Assembly: GCF_009389715.1 (NCBI RefSeq)
Contig: NC_052395.1
Location: forward strand, 26,193,670 to 26,257,669
Direction: 5' to 3'
From: Phoenix dactylifera
Lineage: Eukaryota > Streptophyta > Magnoliopsida > Arecales > Arecaceae
DNA length: 64,000 nucleotides
Shown here: positions 50,425 to 63,289 of the stretch, in pieces
Numbering within the stretch: position 1 is the first letter of the stretch
How the letters are laid out: every line of letters starts with the position of its first letter
Program-made: the position numbers and the translations under genes
The notes under the pieces: model-generated
What the model saw: only the letters and a program-made list of their open reading frames with translations
Told to the model about the DNA's origin: nothing
The model's database searches: none

Positions 50425-52511
50425 ACAACAAAAGCTCACACTCGATAGGTATGAATATGATCAACAAGACCAAAAAATAAAAGACGACATAAGGGCACAG
50501 GTACTGATTGGTGGCTGTGTTTTTTTTTGTGTAAGTGGGATCTGATGCGGGGTTCAAAGTGTAAACGCAGCGTCCGCATTGAGAGGTCTAAAGGTATCAC
50601 TTTCAGCTTTATTATTGCGGAAATATTGGAGTCTGAGAAAGTGAAGGGATTCTTCTGGGTTCTTCCAGCTTTATACGAGATTATGAAGGGATTATATCTT
50701 TTTTTTTTTGTTATTTTATGGAGAAAAGAATTGGTCGCTAAGAACCAATCCGCATTTGTTCGATTATATTTTATTTTTATGGAAGTACTTTTGAGAGCTT
50801 ACCGCGAGGGTCTCAACCGAGACCCAAAAGAAGAATGAAAGAATCGTTGTCCCTGTTGGCTCATGTGATCCCCATGCCTCCGAGCACGTTGATTAGTTCT
50901 AGCAAGAGAGCATCCTGTTCTCATAATGAAAGTACGGTAAAAGGTCGAAGACCGGAAATGGAGATCTTTATGGAAAGGGTGATTCTAATGGTGAAACTTG
51001 TACTCCGTGGATTACGAGTAAATCTGATGTCGCGCACCTTTTCTATTAGATATCTGGAGGATTGCGGCCTCTCTCACTGTGTTTGAAACTAAGCATGTCT
51101 ACAGAGAGGAGGCAAGCAATGCAGCAGATTAGGTCAATTCTCGTGTGGCTGAACACTTCGAGGCAATGCACTGGGAATCTAACTCTCCCGTTTCTGGATA
51201 ACTTCAGGATATTTTGTATTTTGATTTGGGTGGTTGTATTTATTCTAGAGCCGATCAGGAATTATTATCTTGAAAAAAAAGGGACCTCAACTCAATTTGA
51301 TGGAAAAAATAAAAAGTAGGGAGAAAAAAAACAAGTTTAAACAATTATACAAAGGAACTCCGCCGCCCATGGGGTGCTCGTGCTTCCTCACATATTGTCC
51401 ATCTCTATAGAAATTTTGACATATTAGGCTCTTTTTCAACCCCATCCAAGACATATTAGGCTCCTTAGTGCAAGTGGGCAGCTCCATGCATGCAGAAAAC
51501 AAGCACATTCTCCTTGAATTCCAAGAGAAAGGTAAGAAGATGTCTCCATCTTCTTCATATTCGTACTCTGCTATTATGACAACTTGCTCAGAGCGTCAAC
51601 CCATGGTGTCTAATCCCCTGTCCGTTCTCTCTACATCTTTGATATAGCCATCAGAGTTGGGAGAAAGCTCTCTCTGATAGCTCTCATCGTGGCGGTTCTT
51701 GGAAGATCTGATCTTAAATAAGACTCGAAACCAGTGAAGGGGACGGGCAGATGTAGCCGAGAGCGAATGCACTGGCAAAGGTTGAATTCCCACGGTGCAA
51801 ATTGCAAATTCTTTGAACAAGAAGGAACAGTCCGTCTCCACTATGATCCTGCTACAATTTACTAGCTCAAACTTTCAAAAACGAAGATGAGGGACAAGAT
51901 ATATCTCACTGAATTCATCTCTTGTTTAAAGCCAATTATGCTTTCTCTCGTGCATTGCACAGGCCAGCATTAATTAGTGATAGAGCCCGGTTGGTTCTCT
52001 TTGCCGATCAAATAACTAGCTGGGCTGCCTGCCAAATCAGGCACTGCAGAGCCCACTTTGCAGCACTCTTTATTGAAGATCCAGAGAGAGAGAGAGAGGA
52101 GGGGCAATGCAACTAGTGAAAATCACATGTTACTAAACGACATCTCCCAATGACGACAATATGCAATATAAAAATAATCTACTAAATTGTATTGAACATA
52201 GCTGCTTTATCCAACTTATATCAGTTTCATAATTATACGAACTGGCTCCATACAGGCATAGGATTCACTAAAGCCATCTTACAAATCTACTCCATGATTT
52301 ATCACTAGCAATGTTGTCCTCAAGAAAAAAATAACATTCTACTTTCGTCAGAGAATCTCATTGCCTTCACATATATGATGTTTTCTGTACGGCTACAAAA
52401 AGTGAGACTGCTCAATCTTTTCCAAAACATTCTGAGCAGAGACAAGCTTGATATACAAAATACCATCCAGAAATTAATTAGAAGAGTTATTGTCATCCCT
52501 AACAATAATGA

Positions 52512-55500
52512 TCAAATGTGGAATAAAAGCCGCAAGTCTGCTTCTGTTAGCTTTCCCATAGCAGCAGAAGAGTTACCTATGGTCCTACATTTTACATTGG
52601 GATGTACAGATCAGCACAAAATATCAATCAGAACCTAAGAGGTGCCACTTTGATTATTAGTCAAGAACAAACAAATCTTACCCTTCAAACACTAGCTCCT
52701 TCTTCTCTTGCAACTTCAGTATCCGTTCCTCGATGGTGTCCTCAATCACAAATCTCACAGTTCTGAAAAACGTCCAAAAGAACTATGAGGGGCCAAAGTG
52801 TTATTATAAGAGACCATTATTAGAACATGATGTCAGAAAAGTTGAAATGGGGCACCTGATGGGCTTATATTGCCCGATTCGGTGAATTCGATCTTGAGCC
52901 TGGCGCTCCACTGCTGGGTTCCACCACGGATCCATCAAGAAAACCTATAAACTCAGTGTGAAAACCAATTTCAGCACCATAAAATAAGAGGAACTCTACA
53001 AAAAAAATGCCAAGATGTTTATTATACCCGAAGCACAGCAAGTGCCAGGATGCATAACATTATAAAGGAAACAAGATAGTTGCAAATAACCTTCGCAGAT
53101 TCCATTCCTCACCTTCTCAGAAAAATAATCATTACAGGATTGTTTCACAACACCAGATAATGATGTTTTTTTTTTTTGTAAGGATTGCCTCAATGAAATC
53201 TGTAGTGAATTATCTAGAAGAATCTATTGAAATTTGAAAGGAGACTTCCATACTCTCAAAAAGGAAAGCAACAGATAGTGAAAGGAGATTGCTCACATAT
53301 GATGCCACAGTGAGATTGAGGGCCACCCCTCCAGCTTTCAAGCTCATGAGAAAAATCTTGCAATCCACATCATCGGTGAATGACTTTATAGCTTTCTCTC
53401 TCTCAGGAATACTCATGCTTCCCACCAACTGAACACACTTAATGCCAGACTGCCAAACAACATGTTAGTCCGAGCTAACAAAAGCTACCAGAACCAAGTT
53501 AACAGAAAGATTAACTTACCCTTTGGAGGGAGAAACCAATCAAATCCAAAAATGATGTAAACTGGCTGAAAACGATTCCTTTTGCAGAACCATCATTTTC
53601 AACCATGTCTCTTATCTCTTCCATCTGGGCACAGAATAAGTCAGATACTTGCCACAGGATGTACATAATAACAAGCGAAGATGTTTAAAAATACCCTGCA
53701 AACATTAAGATCAGGCAGCAAGAAATTCTCCAACAACTTCTTTAGTGATGATTAAACATTGATCACTGATCCAAATCCAGATTTCAGTGTCCCATACCCC
53801 TGTCAGTTGAGACAGTTTAAGAGAAATTTCCTGAATAGTAATTTAATAAAGTGCAAAAAGATGAGTTTGTGATGTAGCCCTTCCAAAATCTCGCCTTTCC
53901 TACATCTTCTCCTCAATAATCTAGTATCCTCTCTCGTTCCAACAAGTAACTCTTGATAAGGATACTTCTTTCATCTTTACCTCTCATCCCTACCAAAATG
54001 AACCATGGTCACTATGAAATGCATTACCTATGATCCAACATCCATGACTAGCAATATGCAAGTATACCAGTTCACAGAGTACTACTTTAAATGCGTCAAC
54101 TACTGCACAATTGGAAGCAATCATATTCGCTCTTCACACACTTAGAATAAGGCTTGATCAAATGGGATGGCTGGACCAGGAACCACCAAACCCAGTGAAA
54201 GATCTGGAACAATCAGCCAAGAAGATTCAAGCCTGATAATTCACTATCTTAACCATCTGAAGGATCCAGATTTGTGAGAACAATTATGGTTACTAGTGAC
54301 ATGCAGAAGAAAGAAAAAGAAAGAATTCTTGTCTCCTGCAATACCTGGTTTGGAGTTTATTGCTTCTACTTAAGTTTACACGAATGCAGCGTGTATCTGT
54401 ATGTATGTGGGTGTGTGGGTGCATGTGAATTCAAGCATGTTTGTCTAAAATCTCATATCCTCACGTCCTCGATGAGCAGCCTGGTGATCCATGGTGAGCC
54501 TTAAAGCTCCTCAATGATGACTGATGAGCCTTGTAAGAGAGTGATCTAAACTAGTTAATATTTGAGAGTCCTCATGATAAGACCATGATGTTGAGATGGT
54601 CTAGCAATCAAGAAACTTAGCATGAAGAAGGATTCAAAAAACTTCACTAAGGGTCAAGAAGCACATACTTAACAAGTGTAAAATGGAGAATTACAAAGAA
54701 TTAATATTAATGCCAGATTTACTTTAACAGCTATCCTTCAATAACTTAACCTCTAACCTCAAAATAATATCCCCCCCCCCCAACCCCTATGCAGGGCCCA
54801 AAAAAAGGACCCCCAGGTCCTTTCATACTTGCTCATCGAAACTAGGCACACAACAATTGGGCTACCTCCTATGTTAACAGTAGTTGGTAATCCTTATCAA
54901 GGCTCATCATGTTAGTACTGGACCCCATATCAGTACCATCCTATTACAGTGTCGATATGCGGTACGATACGAGACGACAAGATGTACCGAGTGTTGCTAT
55001 GTACAAGATTGCATACTGGTTCGGTACCAGCACGGTATGGTACGGTATTGCCCAGTCCGCAAACCTTGGTCCTTATTTTGTTGGTTATGTAATTTAAGTT
55101 CATTTGCCTAGAGAAGGACTCTTAACTATCATAAAGCAAGATTATCACCTATCTAGTTACCTTAACTATACATTTAGCAGCACGCTAACATTAAGATGGG
55201 TCAAGATTTATCATTGTGGCAAAAAAATTCAAGCATGCAACTATAAGAATTAAGTGTTCATTTGGCATCCTTTTCTAGTGTAGCCAAAGAACAAATGATG
55301 AACCAGATTTCTGGGACACCAATGGTTTATGTTGAAGGTGCAAGTCTGATCATATTCATAACAGCCATATAAGACCCCAAAAAAATAAATGGCCACAAAT
55401 ATATTGGTTAAATCTTGATCATTTCAAATCCGAACAACCCAGATGAAGTGGGGAAAAATGCTTGCAATCATAGTACAGAACATATACCAAACTAAAAAGG

Positions 55501-58500
55501 AAATCCGATTTTGCAGAGAGATGTCCAAAACAAATGCAACATATCTTCATCATCGAGTTATAATAGAGCAACTATGTGAAAGAATTTTGATGTCTATTCA
55601 GCACAAACCTTCAAATCTAAATTTTTCTGGACAATAAATATACTGCATTATTTGCCTATCTACACAGGTTATACTTGCTTTGTTTTTGGGGTGGGGAACA
55701 TTCTTCATCAATGGATGTAGTGGTTCTCAAAACATTTTCTTTTATCAAGAGATAAAAAAAACATAGGTAAAAACTCATGATGACGAGCGGTGAATACCAG
55801 AGTATCATACCAGGGCATCAATTTTTGTACTTGACTTAAAGTCTCCAATATCATTAAGTCTGTTTAATATTCCCGAGTGCTTATAACCCTTGATGGCTGT
55901 TCGAGACAACTTTTCGGCAGAGTTCTTTGTTGTTAAGTCAACAGTAAGGGGTTTAGAACATGTTGGACATGATACATTCCCCAGAGCTGAAGAGTAATCA
56001 ATCAAACATGCCTTACAAAATACATGCTCGCAAGAGGTAACCTGAAGAAGAAAGATAAGTAAACCACAGAAGTTGAGAATAATGTGTTGACAGTGTAATA
56101 ATGCCATATACCTTGAAGAAGTCATGTTCCACTAACAATTTAAATAGCGGAGGGGGATACTCACCACCAGATCTTCTGCTGGATCATGACAAATACCACA
56201 ATTGTCTTTCACAGTATCATCTTTGCTTCCATCAGGCATTTCAGTAGTTTTAGAATATATCACCAGGTATGGATGGTCAACTGCCTGGCATCGTCAGATA
56301 AAATTGATATAACATATGGAAGAAGTTAAGAGTCAGTAGATCGGGCAAATAAAAAAAAAAAATTGAAATAAAAAATAGCCATGGAGAACCCAAATACATG
56401 CACCCACAAGAAATTTCGTACATAATGCAACAATCTTTGAAGGTAGGTTTCCCGACCACCAAACAAGAATTCTAGATTTCAACACCACAGTTTTGCCCAT
56501 AGTAACCTTAGCCAGAAATCTAGCACTACGATAAGATGTCTCCAAAGCAGAGTCGGCGAAACCGTCCCGAACTGAGTGGTTCCGGCCGTCTCGAGCCATA
56601 CTGATGGCTCACCCGTACAGTTCCGGTAACGGAAACGAAACTCGTTGCCAGAGCCGGAGAAGAAGAAGAAGGAAAGAGAGAGCTAGCGGGGGAGGGAGGG
56701 AGAGAGAGAGGGCAGGACGCCGGCCTCCGCCGGCACTCCTCCGACCCTCCCTCCCCCGCTCTCTCTCTCTCTTTTCCTTTCTTCCACGGTCCCTCTCTCG
56801 GTTCAGGCCCGGCACGGCCCGTACCAAGTCGTCCCGCCGAAAAACCGGTACGGTGCCCGGTACCAATTCCTCCGACTTTGTTCCAAAGTCATATATAGGA
56901 TACCTAGATCCATAAACCAAACACCTATATGTAGGACAAGGCTTCCAATTAAGGTTCAGATGAATATTGACGTATGAATAAGATGATAGATAGGCCTACT
57001 TCTTGTCACTACATTATTGTTAATTAAAGTTCATTCTCAAAGGCAAGGTTTGCTATCTCCGTACTGGTTACTAGATCTCGTACCAGTACCATCCTACTAC
57101 AGTGTCAATACGTGGTACGGTAACTAAGATTCGACAATATCGGTATGGTATGGTATAATGTACCGGTTCAGTACTGATATGGTACGACAAACCTTGCTCG
57201 AGGGTATCATTAATGACATACCATTTTATCTGAACATGAAGTAAGAGTTTCCTATGATATTACATAAATCATGAACTCATATGCATAAAGCATGACTGCT
57301 TAAAAGTAGGAAGCAGTGCTTGCAACACCCAGCAATGAATCAAAGTTTTGTACCATACCTGCCGCAATCGTGTAAGGAGATCAAAAATGTGTGCATAATT
57401 GTTCATCAGAGTTCCAGCTGAAACATATCTGGAAAAACAGTGGCCAACCTTAGGAACTTCACTCATGTCTTGAAAAGAGGGAAAAAAAGGAAAGAGAATA
57501 AAGGCACGATGAAAATATGAAATCTGATAGGCTAAAAGTTACTATCTATTAAAAAAAGCAACTTTCATTATAAAATCAATTAGGAGGGTCAACTTGGTCA
57601 GCCTTTGATCGGAAACATTATGAAACAAGTAGAAACTGACAGAGTAATTCCCATACAGAAGTTGAAATCAAGACAAAGAAAATGTTGAAGCCCCAAGAAA
57701 TCCTTTCTTGAATGTGCTAGTTACAATTCTGACTCATCTGAGTCTCGAAAAGTATACACTTATCAGTCTAGCATCGTCAGTAAGTTGTTGCTGCAATGTT
57801 ACCCATGTGCATGTGCAGATTAACACTAACATCTATATTCTAATACATTGGAGATTAAAAATAGGCTGTTAAGGTCCAAAATATAGTAATTACTTATAAA
57901 ACTTTTAGCATTTACCTAGTTTAGTCATTAACAGTTGATCCTTGCATCCACCAACAAAAATGGATATTCTGAAATAGCATGCATAATTTACTGAGTGGAT
58001 AAAGGTCTGCAACAAATCAACAAGTTTAATTATCATAAAAAGGACATACAATGTGCATATTCACACATAGAGACAGAATTGGAGTACACACACACTACTT
58101 GTTAATTCATTGACAATGGATTTAAACAACTTTGGGCCATCTTCAGATGTTTAAACAGTAAATCCCTCACCTCAACTTGATCCTGCAGACAAAATCTTCC
58201 CTCAGATTTCGTGACCTATTACCATGATCTATTTTCCCATTTGTAGATTGCCCCTGTTGAAGACACCTATCATGCGCTGATGTGCATTTGAGTCTCATTT
58301 TAGACACCCAAATGTTCCACAACATCCCTCCAATATCCACAACCCACAGAATGCTTCATGATTAGATATCTGCATTAATCAGGAAAATCCATTGCCTTGC
58401 CCTTTCTCCAATTTCATGTCTCCTACTTGCTAACAGAACCTGGAGGAGCAGGAAATTTGTCACCTTCCGACACCCTCAGTTGCACAAATCTTCATCTAAC

Positions 58501-61500
58501 AATAATCTTGCCCTTTGGCAAAACTACCTTTTTTTTGTCAATCTCATATTTGGCTATTAAAAAATTCCATGACCGACCACAACATCAGTTCCCTCCCCAG
58601 CCTTGTCTACATTTATGTAATTATTTCGTCAAGATTTTCTTAGCAAACTGACATTAATTACTTCAAGAGCACTTCCAAAGTTTACCAACATCTTACTTCC
58701 TGACTCGTGCTCCCTCAGAATAGTTTTTTCCTCAAAAGCTTTGGCTATCTTAGAATTGCAGCTAAAAATGCTAATTTGGCCTTATATTTTTTCACATTAC
58801 AAGACATGAAAAAAGTATTCATTTATATCTCAACACAAACGTACATAAGTGCAGACATACAGATGTGTGAATGTGTTTGTGTTGCCACTTCTCCAACACA
58901 GATGCCTCAATCAAACTTTTGTGAGAGGTCGACTTCCACATAAATATAAGTTTTCCATTGTATATTCTACTTACGGATGCATTTCTGCAACCCTCTTTAT
59001 ATAAAACAAACATGTTGTTATGTTATAATTCTAACGAAAGATCAGTTGGTAAATTCTTGTGAATCAGAAGCAAATAATAATTATGACAGCAAATAGTAAT
59101 AATCTAAGACATGACAAGCCTATTTCAGCTGGTTTTTAATTTTTATCATCAAAAAACGCCACATATGTCAAACTTCTATATCGGTCTTATATAGAGATGC
59201 ATGTGATATCATCTAAACAGATAAGAACATCCACTCCATCCTCTTCCTTATTACTAATCTCCCATTAAGATTGCATTAATGATGCAGTTGCAGCAGCAAA
59301 TAAGGTGATTAGTGCATTGATCTAGCACTGATCCACAAGTGGCAACCTTTGCTCACAGTGCATTGTACCTCCAACCTCATTCTGTATAACATCAAGCAGA
59401 TAATGGACTCTATCGAAAGCTACAACTGCACAAAATGGCATGCTTGAAGAATGATGTAACAAAACAGAAGGGATTGAAGTAACCCACGTATCAAACTGTA
59501 CACAGCTTTGAGTATATAATGCTTCATAGAACTCCTGTTCATTTCTATCCAGAGTATCTCTCCTCAAGGTAACCTACAAAAGCAAAAAAATCCAAAAGAC
59601 ACACAAAAGTTTCTCATATATCAGATAAATGACACTACTTGCAAGAGAAAGAGAACTAGATATTGTATTTTCCTCATAGATGGGCAAAAGTTTTAATGGC
59701 ACTTAACAAGTCTTGGTGGAAGTGCAAGATCCGCAGCTCTGCCTTTCTTTGTACGCCTTAGCACTATGTTTTTCAGAACTCTGTCCCTAAGCAAAATCAT
59801 GGCTCTTCTGCCCTCATCAAATGTCGATAAATTTTGTATGGGCTTGGTTATATTCTGGTAAGAAATAACAATCCATCAGAGGGCTAAAAATTATTTTGAA
59901 CTAAGATTAATAAATGACAATTATAATGAAAGTAGAAGCATCAATAATTATTGGATAACAAGACTCACTTTGTTCCACCAGCAAAAGTGCCTTGTGGAAG
60001 AATGAGGACACTCAGTGCATGTGCTTGAACTGCAACACCAGTAAATGCAAAGAATGCTCAAAAGTTGAGAACTGACTTGGTAAATAAAGTATAAAGAATA
60101 TAAATTCACAAAAATGTAAACAGAAATAATATTTGACATATTAAGAAAAGATCAGCAATAATGAAGCAGACAAGTGAAAGTATATCAATGAACTGTGTTA
60201 AGGAAAGTGCAGCAGCCTATGACCTTGTCTGTGTCACACCAGATATGAAATTCGTGCACTCTTTATTCCTTTTGTAGGCACCTCTTGTAGGTTCATCATG
60301 GACTATGCATAGCAGAATGTGCCCGTGGTTATATACATGTTTATTTTTTGCCAGCATGACAATGTGGTGTCTTAACTCTATATGTTCTGTTACATGCTGT
60401 AACAGGAATAGCATTCACTCCTTTAATTGCTTTAGAATTCATGGTGTGGAAACCATGACTCTAGGATGAAGGCATCAGAGACATATTTGTGAATCTCCAC
60501 CATTAAATTGATTTATTTTGATGAGTTTCTCATACACCCTGCTAGCTAGCTTACATGACCTGTGCCAGAATCCGCAAAACTAATAATTCTCTACCATCAG
60601 AAGGTTTTCAAGTAGTATTTATATAGTCAGAAATCAGCACCTGTCAAGGTGCTCCATGGTGGCCAGTTATTCGTAAATGAAAATTCAGATTTTACTCTTT
60701 CACTGAACCATCTCCCTGTGGGTGGATATTTGACCAAAAATATGATGATCCACACAGAACTGCAGACCTTACACCAAGGCAATTCATCCGCATTATGTTG
60801 TTCTACACCCTAACCCTAACCTTTCAGGACAGTACCTAAATCTCATATCAGACAGGCACCAATCCTAATTTTGATAGGGGTCCAAAAGCAACAGAAAAGT
60901 AGGCCCTAAAAATCAATTCAGATATACCAAAAACTCACAAAAAAAAGCATAAACTATCCTTAGGCACTGCACTAACTCTATGCTCCTGAAAAAAAAAACT
61001 CCTGAGTCATATAGTTCAGTCATCATGCACTTGTCCTTTCTGATCAGGTGATTAAATTATTCCATTCCCAGTACTCAAACAGGAGATGGTCTTATCTGAG
61101 GATTTATCACATCATATCCCATTTTAGGTACAACCAAAGCTCTCCGCAAATAATAAGACATGATTACTAAACATTAACTTAAAGTACACATGATTAGAAC
61201 TTGCCACTCTAAGCTCCATGCAGAAAGCTACCCATAAACTCACCATCACAAGTTTCACACAATTTTCAGCATTTTTCTCGCTTTTTTCTACTTAATATTT
61301 CTTCTAGCGAAGGTAATTCATGAGCTAGCACTTGGAAAGGAAATATTTCCGCTCGCGAAGGTAACTCATGAGATAGCACTTGAAAAAGAAAAGCACTCAA
61401 TAGTGTTAAAGAAAAAAAAATGAAGATATACAGACAGATGTTTCATCACCCCTTCAAACACAAAACATTCATGTTGATCATAAAGATAGCAGGGATCACC

Positions 61501-63161
61501 ATAAACATAGTGATGGAAAGTTATTCTCAACAATCAAATAATCTAATGTTTGAATACTCACCGATAATCAAGAATCTTACAATTACAATCCCTGCAGAAA
61601 TAATATGAATAAGGATGAATTTGCAAAAAGCGAACCTGTATAAGACATGCCATTGTATCAGCCTAAGAATAAAAATAGCAATTATCTTTGAAATAGAAAT
61701 GAGCACAAACCAGCGAGTAAAGTTCTCCAACTCGATTTTGTAGAGGAGTGCCACTTAATGCCCACTTATATAGAGATTCTAAAGCAAAAACAGCTTTTGC
61801 AGTATTGCAGCGTCTGTCTTTTATGAAATGAGCCTGCTCAACAATATAAAGCGTCTCTGTTAGTAATTAATAAATTGGTTTGCATGAGAAAAGAAATCAT
61901 TGAACACAAAATAAAATACCTGTTACAAGGTTCAGAATCAAAACTAGTCATTTAATCAAACAGCAAGTTAGCAAATAACATCTCCAAGGTGACCGCAGAA
62001 AATTAATATATCAAAGCCAATTCAAAGCCTTATCTTCTAGCAGTATTAACAAAAAGATGGCGAATTTAGTGATATTTTGTCTGCTGTTAAAGAATGGTAA
62101 TTGGACCTTCTTCATTCCTCTCCTATATAGTTAAGCACTCTGACATGGTTCCTATTTGTGATTGATGGTCACTGCATCAACAGCCACTTCTAGAGGCAAT
62201 TCAGTCATATCCCAATTCAAAAAAGGTAACCCTATAGGAACAAAATGAAAATTTTTTGTATCCCCTAAAACCTCACAACATGGCTGCAACTCGTGGTTTT
62301 CTTCTCGAACATTCAATGCCAAATTTGGCATCCTGGCCCAAAACTGAAAACCAAACCCCCATATATCGCACCAAAAACTTGCTTTTACACCTTTCCCAAG
62401 AAGGTTCGGGGAAATATAGTAGCACTTTAACAAAAAAGAAAGTGACCTGTTAATGTAATACTCAGTTTGTCGTTTCATTTGTTCCCCTCCTCTCCACAAA
62501 GGGCTGCAAGTGGCTCCAAAAAAAAACTGACTGCTTCCGAATTTCAACCCAGATCATGTTGGATTCGGACAGAAAAATAGATCCCCTCCCCCCCCCCCCC
62601 CCCCCCCCCCCCTAAAAATAAAAAGAGAGATTCATATTTGGATGTTTGGATATTAAGGTTTTCCTGGGTTCGGCTTCAGATATCTGGACATTAAGATATT
62701 TTTCACATTCAAATAAATGCATGATCAACATATTATTAAAACAAATAAATCCTCTTTGTTCAAAGTGTTCATATGGGCTTGCATAACATTGGCATGGATG
62801 AGCATACATTTATGATGACTAAAAGATGTCTAATTAATTATATGAATTCTCCAGGTACTTGTCATAGTCATTCTTATCTAAAAACATCTATCGGCCTAGA
62901 TTTTACAATCTAAAGCTGTCCTTATTAATATTTGCTCCAAAATCCAATTTGTATCCAAATTAACATCTGAATATCTGACAACAAATGTGGATATAATAAT
63001 TTCCAAATTTGTAACCATATCCATCTAGAAAAATTATGAATACTACTTTTAGCATATTTGAATATCCATATCCATATTCACATCTGCTGGATAAATATGG
63101 AGATGGGTATAGATATACTAAAATGCAATCCGTATGTGATCGCATATAGTCCTATATCCAC

Positions 63162-63205
<44 letters not shown>

Positions 63206-63250
63206 CTATCTATCAACATATCATATATAGAAATATATACGTACATACAT

Positions 63251-63289
<39 letters not shown>

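Larger units (their letters stand above)
49556..52511. other. Intergenic between GDSL and RAD16-like genes
   Basis: Holds the GDSL promoter, a run of 47 T (50375-50421), a minus-strand frame at 51596-51850 faintly like a retroelement RNase H domain (IIVETDCSFLF), and plus-strand frames at 50527-51086 that I cannot identify. No intact gene is supported. Confidence 0.55.

Noticed and set aside
50527..51086. Plus-strand frames with NQSAFVR-like text, as a LINE reverse transcriptase
   Set aside because: A few residues resemble the NQSAFV motif, but the surrounding RT motifs are missing, so I do not call it.
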